Assembly (NCBI RefSeq): GCF_027943255.1
Contig: NC_072895.1
Coordinates: 77,564,001-77,628,000 of the forward strand
From: Anastrepha obliqua
Taxonomy: Eukaryota; Arthropoda; Insecta; Diptera; Tephritidae
DNA length: 64,000 nucleotides
Reading direction: 5' to 3'
Within the stretch, counting starts at the first letter, position 1. Each line of letters begins with the position of its first letter. The position numbers and the translations under genes are program-made. Shown piece after piece: positions 33,424 to 45,350 of the stretch. The notes beneath the pieces are model-generated. The model made no database searches and was not told the origin of the DNA. It was given only the letters and a program-made list of their open reading frames with translations.

Positions 33424-34301
33424 CTTCTGCTCAAATATGAACGAGACTTTATCAATAAAACGGTCCGCGGAAGACATATGACAAAAATAAATTTTTTGTT
33501 GGATGGTAGGACTGTTATAAGCTTACATGGCAAATTTCAGCGTGATATGTCACATAGTTTGTTTTCTGTGCTACTGTAAACAAGTCAAGCTCGAGTGTGT
33601 TTTTCGAATTTAACGATGGAAATTCAAGTTGAACAAAGAATTTGTTTGAATTTTTTTTTATTCCAACAAAATTTCGGCTTCAGACGCCTTAAAAATGTTG
33701 CAGACAACCTATGGGGACTCTGCCCTATCGCATGCACGTGTTTTTCAGTGGTACAAATCGTTCAGTAAACGACGAAAACATCGGAAAAGTAAAGGAAATT
33801 GCACTCAGAGTTCCTTCCGCAAGGGCGATCGGTTAACGCTGAATATTATTTAGACGTTTTAAAGCGTTTGCGCGAGAACATTCGTCTTAAAAGGAAGGAA
33901 TTGTGGGACAACAAGTCATGGTTCTTGCATCACGATAATGCACCAGCTCACACATCACGTCTTGTTCGCGATTATTTGAACAAAAATAATGTTAATATCG
34001 TTCCGCAAGCACCGTATTCGCCTGATATGGCTCCATGTGACTTTTTCCTGTTTCCCAAGCTCAAGTTGCCGCTCCGTGGAAAACATTTTGAGACAATTGA
34101 AGTCATAAAAATGAATTCGAAGAAGGAACTGAAATCCATACCGAAATCGGCCTTCCAGAGATGCTATGATGATTGGAAAAAACGTTGGCATATGTGTATC
34201 GCCTCCAATGGTGATTATTTTGAAGGAAATAAAATAAAAATTGAACAATAATTAACCGTTTGTGTTTTATTAAATCAGTCTTGTTCATATTTGAGCAGAA
34301 G
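33424..34301 (+). mobile_element. mariner (DD34D) element, both ends kept, internally deleted
   Basis: TA at 33422-33423 and 34302-34303 bracket 878 bases. The left terminus CTTCTGCTCAAATATGAACG and the right one read from the other strand, CTTCTGCTCAAATATGAACA, match at 24 of 25 positions. Full-length relatives are about 1.3 kb. Confidence 0.93.
33616..34251 (+). pseudogene. mariner transposase, deletion derivative
   Basis: ATG at 33616 starts MEIQVEQRICLNFFF. After an indel the N-terminal helix-turn-helix continues as MLQTTYGDSALSHARVFQWY, KSFS, then VNDENIGKVKEI. The part between, including the linker, the second HTH, WVPHEL-like and first catalytic blocks, is missing. It resumes at HSEFLPQGRSVNAEYYLDVL, WFLHHDNAPAHTSR (second D) and APYSPDMAPCDFFLFPKLK (third D, 34 residues on), and ends NGDYFEGNKIKIEQ at 34251. 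The first catalytic aspartate is lost. Confidence 0.9.
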
Positions 34302-34303
34302 TA

Positions 34304-36203
34304 CATATAAAAAATGTAAATTTACTTCGATCAAATACTTTCAAAGGCAGTTGAAAAATAAATTCAGTTGTAATTATCAATCTGGTGACTAGATTTCCAT
34401 GAAGATGCCATGGCACCAACAATTAACATAACATGGCTGTCAATGTTACATTATGCCACTTAGAACAAAATCTTTCCGCGATCTTGTTGTGTTCTTTTAT
34501 CTTTTTTAAAGTAAATAAAGAAAGCGATGTGATCTGATTATAACCATAGTTACAATCCCTTTTTGTTCCAGTGACTATACGTATTTTATAAATGAGTACG
34601 CCATATTTCACCGCCATCCATTGAACTTAAGGTCATTTCTGCTTGAAATTTGAAATAAACTTCAAACGCTCTCTTTTCATGCCAAAATAAACCTCTTGAA
34701 TACCCAGCAACAACTGCGCTCCAACCCGTATTCTTAGTATAACTGCATGCATATACATATACGTGCAAGCTGCCGGAATCAGTCCTGCACAAAACGTAAA
34801 GTAACACATGCAACAAAAGAAGTGATTCTGCTAGTTGCATTATTAAAACTTTATAGCAAATGTTTAATTAATACTATAGTTTAATGTAGCAACCCACTCT
34901 CTTCACGAAAATTATCCGCTGCTGAACCTTATCGTGACATATAGCAGCCATACTTGGCCACATTCCAAACTCCAATACTCTTGTAGGATAAGGCATTCCT
35001 TTAAAATAAACTACACAGTCTCCAACATTTCGTCTCCCATCCACGGCCGCATTGGGGCTGCTACACTTTTTCTGTTATTGAAACTGTCATATTTCTAACC
35101 GTTTTTATTTGAACTACATCCTCTTCTTTTCAACGTTACCTTCTGTTTTGTCGTAACACATTTTGTTTTTGTTGTTTTATTTATGTATAACTCCTTAAGT
35201 GCGCTGCAATTTTGCAGAACTTTATGAGGAATTTGTTCTAGTGACGAGAAGTAGCGTACATCAGGCCCTGGCAGCGTCGCTGCTACTTAAACAAAATTGC
35301 ATGATTGATTAATGCCAAGTGATAGTGGATCGACGACGGCATGGGAAGTGGGTGCATAGCAGAGGCACGAATAATAAGGAAAACATATGCTCGGCCAAGA
35401 GTGAAAAAGGGAAGCGAAATTAATGAAAAATAGTATAACATGAAGCAGCGAACGGGTGAGAATACAAATAAAAAAACAAGAAACAAAAAAAAAACAGAAG
35501 TTAGAGATGCACTACGCTAATCGATAAGTGCTTTTTTTATCACTATGAAGGCAGATTAATGACTACCAGCAGATTAGGGGGTGCATTAGTTGTGCGCCAA
35601 TGGAGGCCGATATCGAAATTAATAGAGTCAAATGCTATGGAAGACAGGCAAACTAATGAATATGAAAACAAATTACGTTCAAGTGTCAATTTCGCACTTT
35701 TTTCACAAAATGTAGTTATAAATCAAAAGGAAATAGCTCCTAGGATGAGTGGCACTTTGACTATTTAATGAAATTTAAAATCTAAATGAAGAAAAGTAGG
35801 AGCCATGCTTTTCAATAACTAAATTTTGGTGCATACAGGAGCTGATACTTTCATAAAATTTCATTTCAATAGTCAATTTCCAGTAAGTTAGTATTCCAGA
35901 ATTAACCGAAAGGAAATGTTTAGGTATATGTCGTGCTATGATCACAATGTATATTAACATATGGGCTGAAAAGCCCCTGGCCTAAAACGATTCTAGGTGG
36001 GAAATAACGTAGCATCGTGCCACAAATAATCCCAAAGAAGGAAGGATTTCTTCGTATACAACTACAAAGTGTTTGTTTTTGCTAGCTCTTCAAGTAGCGC
36101 CGGCATATGGTATAGTTTGAACCACATATTTATTTTATTGTTATTTTATATATTTAAGTCTATGGTTACAAAACCTTACGGACTAGGGATGCAATCCTAA
36201 ACT
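34304..36203. other. AT-rich stretch, nothing named
   Basis: Open frames such as 34586-34840(-), which starts with a hydrophobic MQLAESLLLLHVLLYVLC, and 35559-35768(+) have no recognised relatives. No paired terminal repeats were found. Confidence 0.35.
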
Positions 36204-36605
36204 TCAACTAAAAACTAAAAAGAAAACAAATATAAAGCTATCGTTAATGAGGCATAAGCCTCGAGCAAAAATATCAGTGGGAAGGGCAAAGTCTAGATGA
36301 GTGCTTCTAGTGCTGTTTAATTCATTAAGAGCTCTTGTCTTGAGATCAAGATTAAAATAAGGTGATTTAGCAAGTTTTACATAGAACAGAGGATAAAAAC
36401 GCAATACTCTATAAGCAATGTTGAAACTTACAGGAAAATTGACGAGACCTCCGACACCGTCCAAGATAAATGGATTACGGACTGTACATATATGTAGTGC
36501 GTTGGGAAGCAAAGGACTGCAAATATCAAGGATTTTTCTAAATTTTCGACAAAAAATGTTGTAGATTGTTGTAAGAAGTGTCAATCTGCCGATGCTTTCA
36601 GACAA
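36204..36605 (-). pseudogene. Unclassified 133-codon ORF, possibly a LINE 3' end
   Basis: One of the longer uninterrupted frames outside named elements. It reads TTIYNIFCRKFRKILDICSP, FNIAYRVLRFYPLFYV, NELNSTRSTHLDFALPTDIF and ARGLCLINDSF. The TRSTHLDF / ...ARGLCLIND arrangement is reminiscent of the C-terminal tail of some insect LINE ORF2 proteins (R.TRS.LL.F....NYAR...), but this is a weak resemblance and no RT motif lies upstream. It may be non-coding. Confidence 0.25.
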
Positions 36606-36748
36606 ACTGTAATGTTAATAGGATGATAGACTACTAGGTTTTGCCAACAACTATGGTGGAAAACAAAATTGTGAGGGGAACTTCGGCTGCCACGTCACGG
36701 GGGTAATTTTTTTTGTATATCACTAATACATACTTAGTTTTTTCTTAA

Positions 36749-37488
36749 GGCCGGCGGGCCAATTAGATGTCCTAAATTCAGTAGTTTTCGCGAAGCGTTG
36801 TAGGATGAGAAAAAAAACAATTAGCCAAATGAAGTTTTGGGGATAGTTTAATATATATTTGAACTAAAAAAAAAAATTTGTACAATCTCCAACAATATAT
36901 TGTAAGCCGAGTTATCAATAGATTCCCAGAGCGCCTTGCCACTGAAGTATCCAACTTGTGTACAAGATACAAGTTGCAATTTTCATCTTAAAACAAAAAA
37001 AAAAAGATTATTAATTTTGATGTAATTATCTTCGATGTGAACTAAGAAAATTGGGAGAAACACGTAAAATTCGAATTTTTGGGGAAGGTAGAAAAAATAA
37101 AGTGGTTTTTCAAGGAAAAAAAAATTCTTCAACTGGGTAAAAGAGTCGCTTAAAAAAAGTTTTTGGATGTTTTTTTTAGTTCACATAGAAGAGAAAACAT
37201 TACTGAAGATAACGCATTTTGAATGAAATGGATAGCTCGTTTAGTTTTTTTGCAATCGTGTACATAAATTAGGTAAAATCGTGAAAATGAAAAGCCGAGA
37301 AAACGCGCTTCAAAGTTTCAAAGTAAGCGCACGGTTGCTTGACGCCGCACTACGCTCGGCTCTGTAGCTCTGCAAATACTTGGAATTTAACTCTGAAAAT
37401 TTGTGTCTCATGTTCTTGAATATCTAAGCTATTGATTTCAGGAAAAAAAAAAATCGATTTTTTCGACCTTTTAATTGGCCCGCCGGCC
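36749..37488. mobile_element. TTAA-flanked MITE-like element (GGCCGGCGGGCC ends)
   Basis: TTAA at 36745-36748 and 37489-37492 bracket 740 bases whose termini are perfect 17-base inverted repeats, GGCCGGCGGGCCAATTA. No transposase is encoded. The interior contains several A-tracts and GAAAACGCGCTTCAAAGTTT near 37300. The duplicated TTAA suggests piggyBac-type (or another TTAA-specific) mobilisation; TA duplication is an alternative reading. Confidence 0.85.
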
Positions 37489-37492
37489 TTAA

Positions 37493-40400
37493 ACAAACTG
37501 AGGCCGGCTAACGGTCTGATATTGGCCACACCATAAGAAATCTTTTCAGCATGCGGTGAGGTCACTTCCTTAAAATCACATGTTCACTGGGTTACTGCGA
37601 TCATGCACTTAACGGTATTAAACAGGGTATAAGCAATACGTTTTTAGTACTATTTTAAAGTCGTATGTATTTTTTCTTAACTGTTGGACAAAGAAGGGAG
37701 CAAAGGTTAGAATGATAGCATACGTTGATTGAAAGGAATTCTTAGGAAAAAACGGTCTTAAACGTGGGTAAATAAGGCATATTGGCAACGCTTTTTTGCT
37801 AACAATGTAAAGTACACACATATGTATGTATAATAAACAAATAATTTGTATAATTCAAAAAGAAAAAAGCAAACTCGTGATACATTTTTCAGAAGGCAAA
37901 AATTCACATGCTTCAAAATATATATAGGTATACCACACTGATTATAAACATTATTTTTCAACGAAAACTTGTTTCATTATCTTGCAAGGATCAGTTTGGC
38001 ATTAGATTTTTTTAAGATGAATGCAAACTGTTTTCACTCCCATTGGACTTAATGTCAGATCAAGCAAAATTTTGGCGAGTCTTTTTGTTTTCGGTACCGA
38101 GTTTTTCCACAAAACAAGAAAAGAAACGATGTAACTAAATAACTTTTTTAGTTTTGCTCCAAAATTAGATTTTTGCGTAATTTACATATTAACTTGTATA
38201 ATTAAATTTCAGTCATCTCCATATGTGATGATTTCATATGCAATATATTTGTGTTCCATTTTCTTTGAAATGTTTCTCCTGAATCCACCGTTTCCATTAT
38301 TGACAATTACGAAAAAAAAACAATTTTTCATTTAAGGGTGCACACCATAAATTGGAGGACACTAAAATGAGAACTAATTGCTATATATTCAAAATTAATA
38401 TTAGAATAAAAATCAAAATATAATTTAAAATTTAAATTTAAACTGAAATACAAAATTCCATTTCAAATTCCAATTAAACGTAAAATACAAACAAATTTAG
38501 TATTAAAATTTAAGTTAAAATTTAAATTAAATGTTAAAAATAAAAAACAATTAATTAAAACTTTGATTTTTATAAAAATCAAATTTTAGATTTATTTAAA
38601 ATTAAAGTTGAAAGTTAAATTAAAGCTTCGGTCACATTCCATAGCTTATCTGAACTATTATCATTGACCGTTTTGCCTTGCAATTTGTTAGTTGGACAGC
38701 TGCTTTTCGTACATCGGCGTAGACGAAATGAGATATCCATTTCCTCGATGCTCGGTCAAACATCATATAAAGAAAAAGGCTTGTCATTTATATATACATA
38801 TTCATATAAATCAATAATTGTGTGGATATATTCTTCGATCGTTCTCTTAATCTTCGCTGGTTGTTACGCCGGCTCGTTTTGGCTCGCTGTTGTTACAGGA
38901 ATTAAGTCGAGTCTTTGTATTTTCTAAATCTTCCATGGAAATTTCAGAAATTTTAGTAGGTAAAGATTTACCTGATTACTTGTATATGCAGGACAACAGT
39001 TAATCTCTTCTCACTCGTATTTAAAATAGAGCGAATGAAAAAAATATCCAGTACTGGAAAGGTCAGTAGAATACAAACATTATCAATTCTCAGATGAGGT
39101 GCCAAGAAATTTTAGCATAAGACTTGGAATATTAGAGTTTAAGCCAGTAACACTGAAAGCTTACCGCAACATGTTAATGCCTTCTACAAAGTGCTTGATT
39201 TGGATATCAGTGATATGTCTAGCTCAACTCTAAGGCAGCCGAGTTATCCAACACGTCGGCTGGCCCATTTCCATATATTCCAAGGCGACCCAGCACCGTC
39301 CATTTTGGAAGGCCACTTCATTCTAATGTACGTACTACCGGTACACAAAGCACAAAATATATATTATATATATTTTATTTTTTATATAATAAATATTTTG
39401 TGTAAAACTAAAATTAAATTGCCTATGAAAAAAAGCTTCCATCGACTTTATGGAGTCACTTTACAATTCAATTTCACCGAATTTTCTGCTATTAAATCTT
39501 GCCCATGAGAAACAAGTCAAAAGCAATTGCGTGGTGAAAATCGAGTTATCTAAATTGACGGAAAACTATATCAAAACCATTACAAAAAAGCAAAGCATTC
39601 ATTTTTCGTCTGTTTGCTTTCCACAAAATGTGAAAGTAAATAGTTTTGTCATTGCTGACGCTTCTTCATTGCGGTCAAAAAGAAAATTGCACAAAAGTGA
39701 CGATAAAAATGTAGACATATAAGCAAAAAGTCAGTAAATGAAAGCAACGTAGAATATTTTTAAAATAAAAACGGCATTCTCTTTGCAACTTTAGTGGGTT
39801 GAATGCCAAAAGAAGCTGGCCACTACTTCACTAAAGCTAAAAGAGTTGCCAAAGTGTTCACGAAAATTCTAAATGAGAAAGCAGTTATCACTAAAACACA
39901 TTAGCGAAAGTTTTTTATTTAGCGCTATTTCTACTACGGGCTGTAATAAATAATCCTTAACTGAAAATGTTTTCAGTAAATGCGTCTGATTTTTATCAAT
40001 TAGTAGAAATTTTCGGAAATTTGGCAATATCATAGGCAGCATGGCAGACATACGCTCGCTTTCGAAACTTTACCGATGATTTGTCAACAGTCAGTCTGCT
40101 GAGTTTCTTTTCCTTCAAACTGAATTTCACTGCCTTATACTGCTTATACCGGAAAAGTGTTATATAGTTGTACTATTTTTCCATTCTATGTTCAGTTCTT
40201 TCCTTATGATGTTATGCTTTGTTTTACTTTGTTTGCTCAACCTGCAGCTGCGAAAAGGTACAGCGCATTGCCAAAATGTGTGCGGAAAGTTTCAACAGTT
40301 TTGGTGTTTTTTCTAAGGGCTTAGACCAAAAACAAAGTAGCCACAATATACTCGCCGTCGTTGTTGTTATTTCCCTAGCAACATTTATAGCATAAGCACA

Positions 40401-42571
40401 CCACTTCTGTGGCCGTTGTTTAGGAAGGATTGTGCGGAATTCGCGTAAATAAAACAAAAGTGTGAGTAGAAAATGTATGAGGAATTTATCAAAGTCCAGA
40501 GCGCAAGCTTAGAATTTTTCCATTCGCAATAATTTGCCAAATGCACCAAATAAAAAGAGGAAGATTTTCAAATGCTATGAATGAGTACTGTATTATATTT
40601 AAAAGCATACAGATAACAACGAAATAAAAGCTTCTTTACAGCTACAATATTTCGACACACTGAAACTTTTTCCAGCTCCTACGACATGCTCATAAATAAA
40701 TACTCAGCATCCAACGTGTGAAAAAAGTTTTTCTCAGCTGGCAGCCGTATTTCATTTGTCGCAATGTAATTTCAATCACTCAATAAATAATAATTTCAAT
40801 ATTGCAAAACAAAAAAATGCACGCAGCAAGAGCCATCGTCCTGAACACCAGGATCCTGCTTGCGGACTTCTTAACGGAATATAAAAAAATGTGTATAAAA
40901 GTGTAATATCTTTGAAAAAAGCAGGAATTCACCGTCCGACTGACATAGGCGGAGGTAACTCATACGCTACGTTGCACGAAAATGCATAATACAGGTAGCC
41001 GCAAAATGAATTATCCAATTTAGTTTTTTAATTATTGTACTTTTTTACGTAATAAAAAAAATGAATTTGATTGATGGAAATCTTTTCTTTGACTTTTACG
41101 CGCCCCATGGCCTGTCTGTTTATATACTGCAGCTGTCTAGTTCACAAATGTCAAATATTCTTGACTTGCGACGCCTTCCGCTAGGGTCACCTTGTCCGTC
41201 AATAGAATTGTATCATTGCTGAGGCTAACACTCGAGTGCTTTGTGTTCCTTTATTAGCGAATGGAAATTCGCTAGGAAAATGTTTAATTTCAAACTTAAT
41301 GCCTTCTTTCAGCTTTCGGTTCATTCGAGTGAAGCTTCGTAGGGCAGTCATTGGTGTTAGATTATTTATTGATTGCAAAAGTTATGTGCACACACGCGTG
41401 TGCATCGATTCACCTATAGTCCATTGAGAATTTTCAATTGGAAAATGCTTAGATTGAAATCAGATTAGGATTAGAGGAAATCTGTCTGGTAGAGCATTAA
41501 AATTGTATGAGTAAAGGAGAAGAGTGCGTAAGTTGCATATGGAATGTGTCCTTGCACTTTTGACTAAGTGTTGCATGGACACGAATATATGTACATATGT
41601 ACATATTCATACTAAGTACGAGTAACCGAAATAGTTCAACTGGAATTTCTTTATACAGACGTGCCTCAAGAGCCTTGTGGTTTCTGTGCCATATATGTGA
41701 GCACATAAACTTCCATTCATTCACACGCACGTACGTACGTGCACAGGAGCAATAATATTTCAGTGTTTTTGCGGGTATTTCGATTTTGCTGGGATTTAAA
41801 TTTTCGTTTTCATTGCACCTCTGCAACAAAATTCATCAGCTTTGGTCAGCTACGGCCACTGGTGGTTTTAGGTGGCTTTTCAGCTGAGGTCCAATTTCTC
41901 TATTTTCATTCTGCCCGTACTTCATGCTGGCTAAGCGTTTGCTAGAATATGATTTGTACTCAGAATAGAATGTTTTGGCTGGTGTGTGTGTGTGTGCGAC
42001 TCCGGAAATCCATCTTTCACATTTTTTGTAGTATTTTCCAACAACAAACGCAAGTGTAACAACTATAGAGCAAATGCTAACAAAAAATCAAATATCCATA
42101 TGCATATGCAAGTACATACACATACTACAGTTAGCTACTCAAAGAGCTGCAACTTTGACGTACAACTTCCTCTGGTTGTGGTGTTGGTTATTGTGAGACG
42201 CAGCATTTGAGTGAAAGGTGGATTAAGGCATGCTTATAAGGCTTGCCTGGCTGTTATGTGACCCTACTGCTTATGTTTATGTTTGTGTGAGTCTAGACGC
42301 GTGTGGCTGTGCGTTTATCTCTGCGTGTTGATGAGATATGATAAGCATTACTAGAGTTAGCTATGACCGGATCATGTTGGAAGCGTATTCCGCAGGTTTT
42401 GATCCTAAGTCAAATTACGGTATACACATATATATACTAGGAATGTCAAGTTTCAAAATTTTCGGAATTTGTAATTTCCTACGAAGCATATGAAATGGAT
42501 ACAGAAAAAATCACTTTTATAACAGATAAAGCAACATTAAAATTGGAGTTTTGTTTGTTTTAATTACTGTT
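37493..42571. other. Long AT-rich stretch without recognised gene
   Basis: Cryptic simplicity (AAATTAAAATTT words) dominates 38390-38620. An AT palindrome lies at about 39357-39405, a palindrome GTACATATGTAC near 41590 and a perfect 16-base palindrome GCACGTACGTACGTGC near 41727. Open frames (38664-38927 plus, 39191-39508 plus, 40224-40457 minus, 41497-41829 minus) are unsupported. Confidence 0.35.
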
Positions 42572-42636
42572 ATAACATCAAGATGCACGCCACAAATAGG
42601 AGAAGGAACTCGGCCAAGCACGCAACAGAAGTGTAT
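42572..42636 (+). mobile_element. SINE 3' fragment
   Basis: ACATCAAGATGCACGCCACA, AATAGGAGAAGGAACTCGGC and CAAGCACGCAACAGAAGTGT correspond to the last third of the SINE. Confidence 0.65.
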
Positions 42637-43153
42637 ACAGTTCGTTGTCACATTTTTTAAACTTCTATTGCCATACTTCCTGAATGGTATGTAAGTTTAT
42701 GATTTTTATGCTTTTGATGATGCTACGGTGTTTTAAAAAATATAAATATTCAACCGCAACGCTTTCTGTTGGTAACTTCGTTTCATTCGCTCTTTTGAAA
42801 GAATTAAATTAACTGGCTGAAATTGCTACTATAATTAAGAAAAAAATGTTACAGCCATTAATAATAATTTACGCAGCTACTTTCGCTCATATGATTTCAT
42901 TTGAACTCGATCATTGTGAGAAGAAGTTTAAAGTTTAAGTTCGCTATAACGTTTTGGTTGATTAAGCTATTATAACAATTTCAAAGACAAATTGCATCGC
43001 TTACAAAAATGTTTAATTTTATAAAGAGAAAATGTGTATTTAGTGGGATAAAAATTGAGTTATTTGAATTTAGTGGGTTAGCGAGGCCTTCTACGGCAAA
43101 AGAATCTGAAAAAGGTTAACAATATTAACAATTATTTTTGAATGATATATCAC

Positions 43154-44405
43154 TTTTTTTTTTTGTCTGGTGAGGTAGGGTTCAAAATGCCTTGGCACTT
43201 GCAGCGGCCGTCGTCTATTGCGTCGTGCGGTGTGGCCACTAAAACGATCGCTCGTCTCCTTCTGGGGAGATACCCTTCCTTCGAGTTCGTTATTTGCTGG
43301 ATGGCAGTGTTCTTTCGGGGGTTCGAGAGCGCCCTTCCATCTTCTGCTGCCTTCAACGAACGTCTGTAGTTCAGCGTTACATCTAGCAGCTCAGACATTT
43401 TGGATACTCCAGATTTGACTTCGTAGCTAGTGGTCTTTTGACGTCTGAACGCCTGCTGAATAGACCTTATCACCAGCTTACATTGGGAGATCGCATTTTC
43501 CTCCATCCTCCTCACGTTTTTATTAGCTCGAGCCGAGGAGACATTTCAATAGCGTCGTTCTCTTTTGTGGGGATAGTTTCTGTGTTACCATTCCCGGGAA
43601 TGGGAGTGACGAGCCGTTCTGCCACTGCAAGAGTGCTGGTTGGCGTACACTGTGCTGATTGTAGCCCTTCAATGGAGGTGTTGGAGGCATCCTTCATCTG
43701 AATGCTGGTGTTACTGTCCCCGTTGCCGTTTGCGGCGCTATCAGCTTTGACGTAGTGCGGGCTGGTCCGCTTCCAGCTGCATTAAGTATTGGTGCGTACT
43801 TTGCCGGCGAGGTTCTTAGTGGTGGTTTGTTTTATATGTTGTCTATTCATAATAAAATCTTTTGTGTCCCGACTTCGGGCCGCTACCTTACACGAAAGTG
43901 CAGTTTCCCTAAGTGCCCCATGGTTATCTATCCGAACAGGGTCGTCATGCGAGGGTTGACTCTACGCTTCGTGGGCAATAGAGTTCAAAGCCAGAACAGA
44001 AACTAGTCAAGGTTTCTCAACTGAGCCTGCACTTAATGGTGACGTGTAAGGAACATACTCGAAGGCTTGCCAGAGTTTTAACGGGACGGAGACGATTGAA
44101 GCGTTAGCCTATCAGCCATTTCGGTGAGGTATCACCCTCCTGTACTGAGGTGATAAGATACTATTATACTTCCTAATCTAAGAATATTTCCCAGTATTGC
44201 GTAATCAGGATCTTACTGGTCTCGATCCTGATGAGCTTTACAGCCCTGCCGCTGGAGGTGCTCGGGGTATATGAGGCCTTTCGAGCCGAGCCCCTTCCTC
44301 TCCTGCCGGATTTTAGTCGCCTCTTACGGCAGACATACCGTACCGCGAATGTATTCTTTCCCCGGCCCGCTGGGGTATATAACACACTGTGAAACTGTGA
44401 AAAAA
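43154..44405 (-). mobile_element. LINE insertion: 5' region plus ORF1 start, A-tail, 9-bp TSD
   Basis: The direct repeat ATATATCAC lies at 43145-43153 and 44406-44414. Between them a minus-strand unit begins with a GC-rich 5' region (CCCCAGCGGGCCGGGGAAAG, TACGGTATGTCTGCCGTAAG), runs into an ORF1-like coding stretch, and ends in an A-run of about 11 bases next to the left repeat. Target duplication plus terminal poly(A) is the signature of LINE-type target-primed insertion. ORF2 is wholly absent. Confidence 0.75.
43157..43850 (-). pseudogene. LINE ORF1 (gag-like), N-terminal part
   Basis: The frame starts about 43850 with MNRQHIKQTTTKNLAGKVRT, is interrupted by a TAA after RTNT, and continues ADSAANGNGDSNTS, QMKDASNTSIEGLQSAQ, IPTKENDAIEMSPRLELIK. 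A one-base shift near 43515 leads to MRRMEENAISQCKLVIRSIQ, QAFRRQKTTSYEVKSGVSKM, SELLDVTLNYRRSLKAAEDG and ends in NPTSPD, where it meets the A-tract. The low-complexity N-terminus followed by a basic coiled-coil-like helix resembles ORF1 proteins of insect LINEs; no CCHC knuckles are present because the sequence stops before them. Confidence 0.55.
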
Positions 44406-44689
44406 ATATATCACACTTTAAAATGGAGTAACATATAAAATAGTCATGTTGAAGTCGCGATTTTTTCTGTTTTTAGGACTTGCCAAGGAGGAAAAATTGT
44501 ATGACCCTAAAATCCATTCAAAGCTAGATTTAAAATTAGGGGAGTAATAGCTAAGTTATATGTCGTAAGTTACCTTGACTTATTTGAATTGTTTATTTAT
44601 GTTTATATATTCAATTTAGCATTATCCGCTTATTCTCATAAAATTCTAACTCTAACATTAACCTCTCTGTTGCCTTTTTACATGTCTTT

Positions 44690-45350
44690 GTATAGGCCTT
44701 GCGTTATTTACTAATGACATTTGCTAAATTGTTGCTTTATGCTGATGGCCTTAAGATCTTCTGAGCGATCAAGACTCAAGAGGATGCCATTAATCTTCAA
44801 GTCGATATGGATAGGTTTTACTTGTGGTGTCAGAATGCACGTCTTGCGCTGAAAGACGTCAGTATCCTGGCTTGCGTCCTGAAGTGTGTTAGCGAGTTTA
44901 ATCGCCTTGGCGTTGTCTTTGATAACAAATTTTCCTTAAATAACCATATGAATTTTATTACTTCAAAATCTTTCTTCATGTTGGGCTTCGTCAGACGGAA
45001 TGCCACTAAGTTCTCTGATCCCTATACCATCAAACAGCTATATACATTATTTGTTAAATGTCATTGTCGTGTCATGACTATAAGTCTTTAGAAATGCGTA
45101 GGTCTATACTGTGCCTGTGTTTTACTCGTAATATTATTACTGGAGTCATCGTGGTGCCTCCCAACGAGTTCTTAGGAACCTCTACCCTTCTTATGAGAAA
45201 AACTTTTAAACTAAGTAAGCCAGTAATGCTCCCATTACTCGTGCTATACGTGAAATAAATACCATTAATAATGATGTTGTTCTTGAGTTTTCGCTTTCAA
45301 AAGCTGTTTCTGCCAATATTTTGAATTCCATATTAGCTTTGTTTTTAACC
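44690..45350 (+). pseudogene. Non-LTR retrotransposon RT fragment
   Basis: Plus strand: LFTND then LLYADGLKIF, the RT active-site box (YADD) with the last D changed to G; KTQEDAINLQVDMDRFYLWC, the palm/thumb stretch FNRLGVVFDNKFSLNNHMNF, SFFMLGFVRRNATKFSDPYT and IKQLYTLFVK (44807-45091). After a frame change it ends AITRAIREINTINNDVVLEF and SLSKAVSANILNSI near 45350. In-frame stops follow KIF. It is typical of LINE ORF2 C-terminal halves. It is independent of the neighbouring minus-strand ORF1 piece, which is in the opposite orientation. Confidence 0.85.

Noticed and set aside
34586..34840. Minus-strand frame beginning MQLAESLLLLHVLLYVLC
   Set aside because: A signal-peptide-like start only; the rest has no recognisable pattern and there is no promoter or splice evidence.
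38664..38927. Plus-strand frame with one membrane-like segment
   Set aside because: Single isolated frame in AT-rich DNA, unrecognised and without supporting signals.
41727..41742. Perfect palindrome GCACGTACGTACGTGC
   Set aside because: It derives from an ACGT simple repeat; no context indicates a binding site.
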